From CAZJTL01 sp964548905 (GTDB taxonomy: Bacteria > Cyanobacteriota > Cyanobacteriia > Cyanobacteriales > Xenococcaceae), in NCBI GenBank assembly GCA_964548905.1, contig CAZJTL010000108.1, positions 1 to 16,840 on the forward strand: DNA of 16,840 bases, written 5' to 3'. Made by a program: the position numbers and the translations under genes. Below, piece after piece: positions 6,314 to 13,783 of this stretch. Under the pieces are notes generated by a model. That model did no database searches, was not told the DNA's origin, and worked only from the letters and a program-made list of their open reading frames with translations. The stretch's first letter is position 1. Each line of letters starts with the position of its first letter.

Positions 6314-8173
6314 TTACTGCAATTGACGAGATTTAGGCAGAAAAGCGATCGGATTGACAGCACCTTTGCCAGTAGGATGAATCTCAAAGTGCAAGTGAGG
6401 CCCCGTACTAAATCCAGTACTTCCCATTTCCGCAATTTGTTGACCTTGTTCCACCGTTTGACCAGTATGCACTAACACTTTGCTATTGTGAGCGTAAAAA
6501 GTCAAACTACCATCAGAGTGCTTGACTTTGACTAGATTGCCATAGCCGCCAGAACTCCATCCCGCAGAAACAACTTCTCCAGAAGCTGCTGCATAAACAG
6601 GAGAACCAACTGGGGCTGCAATATCAATACCTTTGTGCATTCTTCCCCATCGCCAGCCATAACCAGAAGAAAGTTTGCCTTTAGCCGGCCAAATATAACC
6701 TTGAGAACGGATTGGATCCCCTGGTAAATAATCTTCAGGCGGAGATAGGGGCGGTAATTCTGGCAAGACTTCTGCTGGTAGCTTCAGCTTTTGATTGTAG
6801 TTAGATGGTGATGTCGATGCCGAACTTAAAATAGTTTCTGGTAATTTTGCCAGGACAGGAATAACACTAGTTTTTGTTGACGATGGAAATGTTCCACCTA
6901 GACCTCGGTTTTTGGGCAAATAACTAGCATTAAGCTGATGAAGAATAGTTGCAGATGCTGCGGGTGAAGGTGGAGCGAGTAGGGGAGGATCGCTCGCATC
7001 AGAACGATCTCCTTGAAGATTAGCAGAGTCTAGGGGCGCGACCTTAAGCTGATTGCGATAGTCTTGCTGTAACTTGACAATATCCGCTCTAAGTTTAGCT
7101 AAATATGGATCTGTTGCAGCTCGTATTTTATCGTTAGGTTGACGATTAGATAAACTAACTGATGAAGTGGTAACTGATTTTGTTAGTTTCTTAAAACCGT
7201 CATTCTCTGAAGAGGATATTGGTTGTCTCAACTCTGACTTGTTGAGTGGCAAGCTGTCGTTGGTTTGAGCAACAGCCAAAACTAAATTGGGATTAGCAGA
7301 TGGCTGTTGAGTCGTATTGCTGGGGGGAATCTTCAGGCGATCGTCAACCTGAAGCAATTTAGGATTATCAATGTTATTGATCTCGATTATTTCTGCACTA
7401 GAAACTCCATAGCGACGCGCAATTGTGTCGATCGTATCGCCAGCTTGAACCTGATAAATTTGAATCGGAAAAGATGTTAGTAAAGTTGGGTTAGAAACAT
7501 CCAAAGCTGATGGTAGTGGTAAGGTTTCTCCCTTCTGAGTATTAGTATTCGCAATAGTCGATGTGTTGACTGGAATAGTTACTGTTTGAGCATCAGCCGC
7601 AACCGAATTTGTCAATGGAAGTTGGGGAGGTACTATTGTTGGCTCAGTAAGATCTTTTCCAACTAACTTTTTGGATGGCTTGGGAAGTTTATCTAGCTTA
7701 AGTTGAGCTATCACGAAGGGCTGAGCTTGCTTGGCATAATCGAGCAACAAAGCTCTCTTAGCATTTTCCCGTTGAAGCGTTACAAGTGCATCAAGCAGTC
7801 TTTGTTGTCTTTTTTGTAAATGTTTTAGAGAAGCTTCTTGTCTTTCTTGCCAGAAACGACTAATGCCAGCGTAAATTAAATTAATTTCCTGAGATTCAGG
7901 CGTAACTCCATTGATTGAAATTGATTCGTTTTCGGCTGGAGAGGTTGAGTTTGAAATAGAAGAATTGAAGGCGACGGCTGAATGATGTTGATTGGGGCTG
8001 AAGATGGTAGCAGTGCCAACAGAAACTGCTAAGCCAATCGTGGTAAAAGATTGATGAGTTTTTTTCCAAATAATATTCTTGGTTATTATCTCTCGATCTG
8101 GAGCGGTAGTGAGATCGGTTGATTTTTCAGAAGATTTTGTTAGTGGTGAAGAATTTTGCTTGTGTTCGTCCAT
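6314..8173 (-). CDS. LysM and M23 (LytM) domain cell-wall metalloprotease-like protein
   Basis: This 619-residue protein probably cuts peptidoglycan peptide bridges or activates an amidase in the cell envelope. A hydrophobic segment at about 43-59 (FTTIGLAVSVGTATIFS) after a charged 40-residue N-terminus suggests a membrane anchor or a late signal. A helical, coiled-coil-like part lies at 101-150. A LysM glycan-binding domain is at about 239-283 (YQVQAGDTIDTIARRYGVSS). A long Ser/Pro-rich linker follows, then the M23 domain at about 493-615. The zinc ligands look complete: H513 and D517 in MHKGIDI, and H595 in GPHLHFE, with catalytic H562 in FYAH. Thus it looks enzymatically active, unlike degenerate NlpD/EnvC forms. 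A tandem 11-bp repeat lies about 130 bases upstream of the start. Confidence 0.9.
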   Translation of the reverse strand: MDEHKQNSSPLTKSSEKSTDLTTAPDREIITKNIIWKKTHQSFTTIGLAVSVGTATIFSPNQHHSAVAFNSSISNSTSPAENESISINGVTPESQEINLIYAGISRFWQERQEASLKHLQKRQQRLLDALVTLQRENAKRALLLDYAKQAQPFVIAQLKLDKLPKPSKKLVGKDLTEPTIVPPQLPLTNSVAADAQTVTIPVNTSTIANTNTQKGETLPLPSALDVSNPTLLTSFPIQIYQVQAGDTIDTIARRYGVSSAEIIEINNIDNPKLLQVDDRLKIPPSNTTQQPSANPNLVLAVAQTNDSLPLNKSELRQPISSSENDGFKKLTKSVTTSSVSLSNRQPNDKIRAATDPYLAKLRADIVKLQQDYRNQLKVAPLDSANLQGDRSDASDPPLLAPPSPAASATILHQLNASYLPKNRGLGGTFPSSTKTSVIPVLAKLPETILSSASTSPSNYNQKLKLPAEVLPELPPLSPPEDYLPGDPIRSQGYIWPAKGKLSSGYGWRWGRMHKGIDIAAPVGSPVYAAASGEVVSAGWSSGGYGNLVKVKHSDGSLTFYAHNSKVLVHTGQTVEQGQQIAEMGSTGFSTGPHLHFEIHPTGKGAVNPIAFLPKSRQLQ

Positions 8174-8303
8174 ACGCCTGAATGCCTTTTTCTGGGTGCG
8201 ATGCTCGATCGACTTGCGATAAAAAGCTGTTATTTTTTTAGTTTTGGTGCGCTATTTATCGCGCTCAAAAAGACAAGTAAGTGCTACAAGTTATTGACAA
8301 AAA

Positions 8304-8325
8304 TCAATTTAAAGTCAATTTAAAG
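8304..8325 (-). promoter_or_regulatory. 11-bp tandem direct repeat, possible Pho-box-like operator
   Basis: Two perfect copies of CTTTAAATTGA (minus strand) stand head to tail upstream of the M23 gene. The 11-bp period and TTTAAATT core resemble the cyanobacterial Pho box (8-bp PyTTAAPyPy(T/A) repeats with 3-bp gaps), but one core position differs from the consensus and a third repeat is poor. Confidence 0.35.
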
Positions 8326-8388
8326 ATTCTAGGCAAGATTAACCTGAATTTTAAATTTAGACAAGAGTTTTTCACGAAAAATTTATGA

Positions 8389-8844
8389 CTAATAGCCCAA
8401 TTGTCTTCTAGCTTCAAATAAGCCGATCGCGACACTAACCGACAAATTAAGGCTGCGTACCTTCGATCGCTCGATCGGAATAAATACAGTCAAGTCGCAA
8501 TTTTCTAGGAAAGCACGGGGTAAACCTTCGGTTTCGCTACCAAACAAAAGCCAATCATCTTCTCGGTATTCACATTGGAGATAGTTACAAGTTCCTGCGG
8601 TACTATAGCCAATCAATCTACCACCTTTGAGTTGATGCATTTTCTGAAACTCTTCTAGGTTGAGGTGATAGTGAAGATTCACATGGGGCCAATAATCTAA
8701 ACCAGCTCGTTTGAGATAGCGATCGCTAATTTCAAATCCTAACGGCCCAACTAAATGTAACTCGGTAGCAGTAGCAGCACAAGTACGTGCAATATTACCT
8801 GTATTAGGAGGGATTTGCGGTTCGACTAATACCACTTTGGGCAT
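8389..8844 (-). CDS. trmL: tRNA (cytidine(34)/uridine(34)-2'-O)-methyltransferase TrmL
   Basis: TrmL (YibK) is a SPOUT-fold enzyme that 2'-O-methylates the wobble nucleotide of leucine tRNAs with S-adenosylmethionine. The 151-residue length is that of the minimal TrmL type, without the extra RNA-binding domain of other SpoU enzymes. The three SPOUT motifs are present: NTGNIAR at 14-20, GSETEGLP at 102-109, and SLNLSVSVAI at 131-140, which form the knotted SAM site. The start at ATG 8844 (MPKVVLVEP) is typical. It lies upstream of the M23 gene on the same strand with a 215-bp gap, so the two are probably separate units. The upstream spacer is filled with heptamer repeats. Confidence 0.92.
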   Translation of the reverse strand: MPKVVLVEPQIPPNTGNIARTCAATATELHLVGPLGFEISDRYLKRAGLDYWPHVNLHYHLNLEEFQKMHQLKGGRLIGYSTAGTCNYLQCEYREDDWLLFGSETEGLPRAFLENCDLTVFIPIERSKVRSLNLSVSVAIGLFEARRQLGY

Positions 8845-8850
8845 AAATTT

Positions 8851-9012
8851 AGGGGCTAGGGTTTAGGGTGTAGGGGAGAGGGGGAGAGGGGGAGACAAGG
8901 GGACGGGGAGAAGTAATGAGTAATGAGGAAAAAACTTCTGACTCTAATCCCTAATCCCTAGTCCCTAGCCCCTTTTTTCTCAATGAACTATGAACTATGA
9001 ACCATGAACCAT
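8851..9012. repeat. Mosaic of 7-bp tandem repeats, cluster 1
   Basis: The spacer between trmL and gshA is almost entirely short repeats. There are TAGGG-type units at 8851-8876, a GGGGGAGA run at about 8875-8897, AGTAATG x2 at about 8912-8926, TAATCCC-type x4 at about 8945-8972, and ATGAACT/ATGAACC x4 at about 8982-9012. Several modules recur at 13530-13782, three of them in reverse complement. Confidence 0.85.
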
Positions 9013-9018
9013 ACTACA

Positions 9019-10161
9019 CTAAGCTACTAAGACTGGTTGACAGATTTTGTCTTCCAATTCTTGCTCTTGTTGTTCCATCTGCTGCATGTCTTGTTGGATG
9101 ATTGTACGAATATCCATGCCAGATTGGTGGAGTTGCAGCCACTGCATAGCTGTATTGCCTTGACGGAGAATTTTGTTAAGAGGAGATAGAAAACAAGCAA
9201 TTCCGTTTTTGGTAGCTGTGGGAAAAACTTGTGCATATAATTCTTCAATCCAGTCACGAGCTAAGATTTGTCTGCCATCTTGCCAGTGGGTTAATTGCGC
9301 ATCAAGACTCGAAACCGCAGCCGCCTTTTCGTTTGCTTCTGTGAGGTTAATTAAATCTTGATGGCTAAATTTGCTGGCTTTGAGAGGGTCGATCTGTTCA
9401 TCTTCGAGCATTTGTAACAAGCGAGTTTCTAAAAAGGCGGTGATTGCCAGCAAACTAATGGGGTTGACTACCAAGTCACAAATTCTCAATTCGAGGCGAT
9501 TGAGATTGTAAGGACGGCGATCGCCATTTGGTCTTACTGATGACCAAAGATGACGCACATTTTTCATTGTTCCCAAAGCCAGTTGGGTTTCTGTCCAGTT
9601 AATAAAATGAGCGTGGCTCTCAAAGAGAGGAACGATGTCAGGAGTTTTGGGGAACATAGCCCAACGACTGGAATGATAGCCTGTCACCCGTTCATCTAAA
9701 AAAGGAGAGGAGGCGCTCAGAGCTAAGTATAGAGGTGCTTCTACTCTAAGTAAACGACAAGCTCGCATCAATTGCTCGGGGTTGCTAATACCAACGTTGA
9801 TGTGAATACTGGCAGTAACAACTTTAGTGCCGTAAGTTTGCTCGATATAAGTGTGATAGGGATTATTAGGATCGGAACGCCAAAAGCGATCGCTATTACC
9901 AAGAGAGAGTGTGCTACCAGGAATCAAACTGTAATTACCAAGCTCGAATAGATACTTTCTCAAGGTGCGACGGGGTTTGAGAATGGCACACAACAGGCGA
10001 TCGTAACAACACAGGGGAGCAGTTGTGTATTCGACGTTGCGGCTGTCTGGTTCGCGCACAAATCCATCTAAATCTCTGACAATGCGATCGGAGAGTCCCA
10101 CGACATCACCTGCTGGCGTGCCAGTATACATTTCTATTTCAAAGCCTTTGGATAACAGCAC
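9019..10161 (-). CDS. gshA: Glutamate-cysteine ligase, cyanobacterial type
   Basis: This enzyme joins glutamate and cysteine with ATP to give gamma-glutamylcysteine, the first and rate-limiting step of glutathione synthesis, in the cytosol. The 380-residue protein fits the cyanobacterial GCS2-like family in length and start (MLLSKGFEIEMYTGTPAGDV). Conserved blocks include HINVGISNPEQLMRACRLLR and RPYNLNRLELRICDLVVNP, which resemble the substrate and metal-binding strands of carboxylate-amine ligases. It starts with GTG at 10161, preceded by GAGG about 8 bases upstream; this start matches the family N-terminus. The last 50 residues are Gln/Glu-rich and probably helical. gshB is not in the window. 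The divergent neighbour begins 246 bases away. Confidence 0.92.
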   Translation of the reverse strand: MLLSKGFEIEMYTGTPAGDVVGLSDRIVRDLDGFVREPDSRNVEYTTAPLCCYDRLLCAILKPRRTLRKYLFELGNYSLIPGSTLSLGNSDRFWRSDPNNPYHTYIEQTYGTKVVTASIHINVGISNPEQLMRACRLLRVEAPLYLALSASSPFLDERVTGYHSSRWAMFPKTPDIVPLFESHAHFINWTETQLALGTMKNVRHLWSSVRPNGDRRPYNLNRLELRICDLVVNPISLLAITAFLETRLLQMLEDEQIDPLKASKFSHQDLINLTEANEKAAAVSSLDAQLTHWQDGRQILARDWIEELYAQVFPTATKNGIACFLSPLNKILRQGNTAMQWLQLHQSGMDIRTIIQQDMQQMEQQEQELEDKICQPVLVA

Positions 10162-10407
10162 GATTTTTCCTCGGTAGGGTAATACTCGAACAAGTAAAAC
10201 TTAATAAAGTTACAACTTTTAATAAAAAAAAACAATCAACCTTTTTGACAAGGGTTTTTAATCCCTCTAGTCTATACCTGATAGCTTTTTCAACGATTTT
10301 AATTCTTGATGACGGTTGGTAAATCGACACATTTGAGTATATTTACATCTTACCGTTCGAGATAGAATCGCTTGGTGGTGTGAGTAAGTGAAAAAAATTA
10401 ACAATTT
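10162..10407. promoter_or_regulatory. Divergent promoter region between gshA and a small unknown gene
   Basis: This AT-rich space, which should hold promoters for both directions, includes runs of A and T and no open frame that I trust. I saw no clear operator. Confidence 0.35.
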
Positions 10408-10683
10408 ATGTCAGACAATCTATCATCTAGTTCATCAAATTCCGAAGTTAGTATACATTCTAATCTGCTCTCCTTCAGCAATATCAAAACAGAGGATAAT
10501 CCTCTCGCCATCAAAGCAATGAAAACCTATCAAGCCGATCAACAAGTTAAATACCTTCATCTACAAGCTGAAATTGATATGCTTCTGCAACAATTACAAA
10601 GCATTAAGCAGCAAAGGCTATTAGAGAAAAACGCTCAAACTGAAGACAAGCAAAAACAACAAAACGCTCTCGTATCGGTATAA
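10408..10683 (+). CDS. Small coiled-coil protein of unknown function
   Basis: I do not recognise a named family. The 91-residue protein has a Ser/Asn-rich N-terminus (residues 1-25) and a middle motif NPLAIKAMKTYQADQQVKYL (31-50). A predicted coiled coil at about 47-72 (with AEIDMLLQQLQSIKQQR) and a Gln/Lys-rich tail follow. There are no membrane segments or cysteines. Codon use and the regular heptad pattern support a real gene, and small proteins with this middle motif look familiar from cyanobacteria, though I cannot name one. It is 76 bases upstream of another unknown gene on the same strand and may be co-transcribed with it. No strong ribosome-binding site precedes the ATG. Confidence 0.65.
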   Translation: MSDNLSSSSSNSEVSIHSNLLSFSNIKTEDNPLAIKAMKTYQADQQVKYLHLQAEIDMLLQQLQSIKQQRLLEKNAQTEDKQKQQNALVSV

Positions 10684-10759
10684 ATTTTGAAAATATATTT
10701 CAGACAAGCCAGATTGCAGAATCAATGTTATAACCGAAAATCAATACAAATTAAAGACT

Positions 10760-11698
10760 ATGCAAGACTGGCAATTTCTGCTTCAAAAAGAAGATGATTC
10801 CACCAGTGGCGATAGCTCTGCTGTCTCCTTGTGGAGAGCGCCGCATAATGCAACGATCGCTATAGAAGAAGGTAAATATAGAGTAATTGCTCGCTCAATT
10901 CACACTAATTTAGATGTAGAAATTACCATTACCCATCAAATAACTGAAACAGGAAAATCTTTGCGTCGTTCTCAAAAACGCTGTCGTCGTACTAACAGCG
11001 CAGGGTTATTGACTGTTCTTCCTTTTACAGAACTTCAATCTGGTTGGTGGGAAATTGAATGCAGGGGAGAATTGTTATCAGAACAGCAAAATTTAGAAAT
11101 TCAAGTTTATTCTAAAAACAATTCCCAAGTCGATAATCAACCTGCGGAAGAGAGTTTAGATGTAAGCGCAGATCTTAACTTTTCCTCCTTGGTAGATCGA
11201 GAATCAAATATTACCGATACTGTTAATTTATCGACCAATCTATCGACCTCAGATTTTCAGCAGGAAGGTTTAGAAGAACTGCCTCAAATCCAGCCGATTG
11301 CCACTGAAATAGCTAGTCCAGATAGCGATCGCTCTAGTTCGGGCGAAATCGATTTATTTGAGCCGAAAAAAGTAGCTCAAGAATCGGTTCAAACTCAACC
11401 TTTATCAGGTTTGATTCTACCGCCTAAAATGCCAAGCAATAATCACAACGACGATACAAATCAGTTATCTTTTTTGGAACAACCTCGATCGAATAAACAC
11501 ATTCAACTACCCAAAGTCAACTCTAAAAAAATTGAACCGATCGATCCTGCTTCACCTCAGCTTTTGCATCAACACTCAGAAGGGCAATCTTCTTCAGATA
11601 GACGTGAGAGTGATGAACTTGTCGAAACTCCCAATTTGCAAACAAGATTTTGGTCATTAATAGAGTCTCTTGTGACTAATGATAATAAATCTCTATAA
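10760..11698 (+). CDS. Unknown cyanobacterial protein, beta-rich N-terminus and disordered tail
   Basis: The 312-residue protein splits into two parts. Residues 1-118 look folded and beta-rich, starting MQDWQFLLQKEDDSTSGDSS, with repeated strand-like stretches (GKYRVIARSIHTNLDVEITI, LLTVLPFTELQSGWWEIECR) and a basic patch SLRRSQKRCRRTN at 67-79. Residues 119-312 are Ser, Asn, Gln and Asp/Glu rich with little hydrophobic content, so probably disordered, with a final helix-like WSLIESLV near the end. No signal peptide or membrane segment is seen. I recall similar hypothetical proteins with this N-terminus in cyanobacteria but no known role. It follows the small coiled-coil gene and converges on hepT with a 15-bp gap. 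Confidence 0.7.
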   Translation: MQDWQFLLQKEDDSTSGDSSAVSLWRAPHNATIAIEEGKYRVIARSIHTNLDVEITITHQITETGKSLRRSQKRCRRTNSAGLLTVLPFTELQSGWWEIECRGELLSEQQNLEIQVYSKNNSQVDNQPAEESLDVSADLNFSSLVDRESNITDTVNLSTNLSTSDFQQEGLEELPQIQPIATEIASPDSDRSSSGEIDLFEPKKVAQESVQTQPLSGLILPPKMPSNNHNDDTNQLSFLEQPRSNKHIQLPKVNSKKIEPIDPASPQLLHQHSEGQSSSDRRESDELVETPNLQTRFWSLIESLVTNDNKSL

Positions 11699-11713
11699 TC
11701 ATTTATTTTGCTT

Positions 11714-12073
11714 TTACGATGAAGCAGTTAACTCATCAATCAGTTTTTGTACTGCTATCTTAAGTATTGCTAATTCTCCTGATTCAATGATTACCCAAAC
11801 AGTATTCATGTCAATTCGCCAGTAGGTATGTGCGGTAACATTTCTGAAACCTATTATCTTTTTCCAAGGAATGTCAGGACATTTTACCTTAATTTCCTCT
11901 GGTAATTGATTTGCTGCTTCTCCAATAGTCTGCAACCTGAAAAGTACTGCATCTTGTATGGTTGGGTTATCAAAGAATTCTTCCTTGCCCAGAATTGTAT
12001 GGACTTCGATTCTCTCAATTGCATCCCGAATATCCTCTAGAAAGAGAAGAGGATCTCTATTTCTTTTCTCCAT
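11714..12073 (-). CDS. hepT: HepT toxin (HEPN-domain RNase)
   Basis: HepT is the toxin of the MntA-HepT (type VII) toxin-antitoxin system. HEPN dimers cleave RNA, probably tRNA, through an R-X4-6-H motif. The 119-residue, all-helical protein has the usual DUF86/HEPN length. The motif is intact at residues 77-84: R77, H82 and Y84 in RNVTAHTYW. This RX4HXY form includes the tyrosine that the partner AMPylates to block activity. It starts 10 bases after the mntA stop codon on the same strand, the usual antitoxin-first order, so the pair looks functional. It lies at the end of the ndhF-ndhD-cup gene string. Confidence 0.9.
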   Translation of the reverse strand: MEKRNRDPLLFLEDIRDAIERIEVHTILGKEEFFDNPTIQDAVLFRLQTIGEAANQLPEEIKVKCPDIPWKKIIGFRNVTAHTYWRIDMNTVWVIIESGELAILKIAVQKLIDELTASS

Positions 12074-12083
12074 AATCTTTAGT

Positions 12084-12371
12084 TTATAGAGGAATTGCTT
12101 CTGTTAAAATTCTTTCTCGAATTTTTGGATGAAGCACAGTACTTTGAGCCACATCAACCTCACACCCAAGCAACTCTTTTAGGTCTTGGATAAGACCAAT
12201 CAGGTCAAGCAATGACTGTTTGGAAGAGACATCAATCAGAAAGTCAACATCACTCTCTTCAGTCGCCTCTTCCCGTGCCACAGAGCCAAAAACCCTAATA
12301 TTTGGGGCATGATATTTCTCAGCCAGCGCCAATATTTCTTCGCGGTATGCTTTCAATTCTGCTAGCTTCAT
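12084..12371 (-). CDS. mntA: MntA antitoxin (minimal nucleotidyltransferase)
   Basis: MntA transfers AMP from ATP onto a tyrosine of HepT and so neutralises it. The 95-residue protein carries the exact minimal-nucleotidyltransferase motif: G29 S30, ten residues, D41 V42 D43 (FGSVAREEATEESDVDFLID), plus the third acid D73 in CEVDVAQ. The start at ATG 12371 (MKLAELKAYREEI) is preferred. The open frame extends 25 codons further up but runs through the end of the cup gene and lacks homology there. It begins 23 bases after the cup stop codon, with no terminator visible between them, and hepT follows 10 bases later. Co-transcription with the CO2-uptake genes is therefore possible. Confidence 0.9.
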   Translation of the reverse strand: MKLAELKAYREEILALAEKYHAPNIRVFGSVAREEATEESDVDFLIDVSSKQSLLDLIGLIQDLKELLGCEVDVAQSTVLHPKIRERILTEAIPL

Positions 12372-12394
12372 AATGTTGGATGGCAAAAATTTTT

Positions 12395-13528
12395 CTAACT
12401 TAAATTTACATCTAACAAGCGAGATGTAGTAAAACGATTCATCCAATTTTCTAGATAAGCACGATTAGCTTTTTGTTGTTCTACATCGCTAGTATCTAAG
12501 GGATAGGGCGCTAAACCCTTAATTGCCGCAGTGGTGACACAGAACATGGATTTTTGGAAAGTTTCGCAAATTTTTACCAATAAATCGTCTTCTTGTCGGA
12601 TGCCCTGACGATATACATTCTGTAAATAATCTGGTAGAAAATGGCGCATATCCTGCATTAACAGAGTAGGAGGAATTCCCGCGCCTCCTACTGGTAAGGG
12701 GTCAGCATATAAGGCACCATAAGCAAACATGCCCTGATCGTAAGGAATTTGATATGCTTGAGCATTATAAGAAATCGTTCCCGTAAAGGGCGTTCCTCTA
12801 AAGAAAACTGCCTCTACATAAGGTACGGCGGTATCTGCGAGAAAAGTTAAACCCGCACTTTCGGGAATTAATTCGTATACTTTTCCTCTAATAGTAACTT
12901 TGTAAGTAATGGGCAAGGTAGCTGCGGCGACTAAACCATCGAGAACATGCTGTACTACTTGAGGAATAGTTTTAATTTCCCCGCGATCGTAGCGATCGGA
13001 CAAGTCAATAAACATATCGCTCATCACGCGCCAAAATTGACCCAAACCGCTATAAAATGCCATTTGGCGCATTTGTTCTAGTAGAAACTGACTAAAAACA
13101 GTATTGATACCTAAGATCAAGGGATTGTATTTAAATTTAGCCTGGATAACTTGTTTGGCAACCTCAGTGAATTCAGGCGAATCTACATAGGCATCTAAGC
13201 CACCGCCACCATGCCAAAACATAGCTTTCATGCAATATTCGGCATACTCAAAATTAATGCGATCGTGCCACCAATGACGCAGCAACTTATCTACCGAAAC
13301 ATCCCCATTAAAGTATTTGAAAAAGGGAAACAAAACCAAGAATTGATTATCGGCAATATAACAGAGATTCTTAGAATAGGCATCCAGAACAACACCGTAA
13401 CTTTTGAGAATACCAACAACTTCTAAAACGTTCTCTGGCGAATCTTTAAGTAACGCCTCTCCCGACTCCAATTGATAAATATACTTAGCTAAAGGATGTT
13501 TGGAAGATTGAAGTGCTGCTTTGACCAT
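12395..13528 (-). CDS. cupB: CO2 hydration protein of NDH-1MS, probably CupB (ChpX)
   Basis: Cup/Chp proteins bind the CO2-uptake forms of the thylakoid NDH-1 complex and convert CO2 to bicarbonate at a zinc site, driven by electron transport. The protein shows the family pattern: FPFFKYFNGDVSVDKLLRHW at about 67-86, HDRINFEYAEYC at 88-99, FWHGGGGLDAY at 105-114, then FLADTAVPYVEAVFFRGTPF and GGAGIPPTLLMQDMRHFLP. At 377 residues it is nearer the shorter CupB/ChpX form than CupA, which I recall as about 50 kDa, and no cupS follows, which also favours CupB. It is third in the ndhF-ndhD-cup series. The 255-bp gap to ndhD is filled with heptamer repeats. Assignment to CupA is not excluded. Confidence 0.8.
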   Translation of the reverse strand: MVKAALQSSKHPLAKYIYQLESGEALLKDSPENVLEVVGILKSYGVVLDAYSKNLCYIADNQFLVLFPFFKYFNGDVSVDKLLRHWWHDRINFEYAEYCMKAMFWHGGGGLDAYVDSPEFTEVAKQVIQAKFKYNPLILGINTVFSQFLLEQMRQMAFYSGLGQFWRVMSDMFIDLSDRYDRGEIKTIPQVVQHVLDGLVAAATLPITYKVTIRGKVYELIPESAGLTFLADTAVPYVEAVFFRGTPFTGTISYNAQAYQIPYDQGMFAYGALYADPLPVGGAGIPPTLLMQDMRHFLPDYLQNVYRQGIRQEDDLLVKICETFQKSMFCVTTAAIKGLAPYPLDTSDVEQQKANRAYLENWMNRFTTSRLLDVNLS

Positions 13529-13529
13529 G

Positions 13530-13782
13530 TTATTTGTTGTTTGTTATTAGTTGTTTGTTATTAGTTATTTGGGCATTGCTAATCGCTAATCGCTAATTGT
13601 TCATAGCTCATAGTTCATAGTTCATTGCGAAGGCAGAAGGCAGAAGGCAGAAGTTTTTTACTCATTACTCATTACTCATTACTTCTTCCTCTGCTCCCTT
13701 CGCTCCCCCTGCTTTCCCTGCTCCCCTGCTCCCTCTGCTTTCCTAACCTCTGACCCCTAACCCCTAACCCCTAATCCCTAAA
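13530..13782. repeat. Mosaic of 7-bp tandem repeats, cluster 2
   Basis: The whole spacer between ndhD and the cup gene consists of successive heptamer arrays: GTTATTA/GTTGTTT (about 13530-13570), GCTAATC (about 13578-13597), TTCATAG (about 13600-13625), GAAGGCA (about 13629-13653), ACTCATT (about 13660-13683), CTGCTCC-like C-rich units (about 13688-13740), and CCCCTAA (about 13753-13782). It has no coding potential. Confidence 0.9.
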
Positions 13783-13783
13783 A

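Noticed and set aside
10139..10330. Small minus-strand gene upstream of gshA
   Set aside because: It overlaps the gshA start, has no recognisable family or ribosome-binding site, and lies in the divergent promoter region.
12372..12446. Longer N-terminus for MntA
   Set aside because: It would run through the end of the cup gene in another frame and lacks homology; the ATG at 12371 matches the family start.
13530..13782. CRISPR array
   Set aside because: Repeats are heptamers in direct tandem without unique spacers; the period and composition are those of cyanobacterial short tandem repeats.
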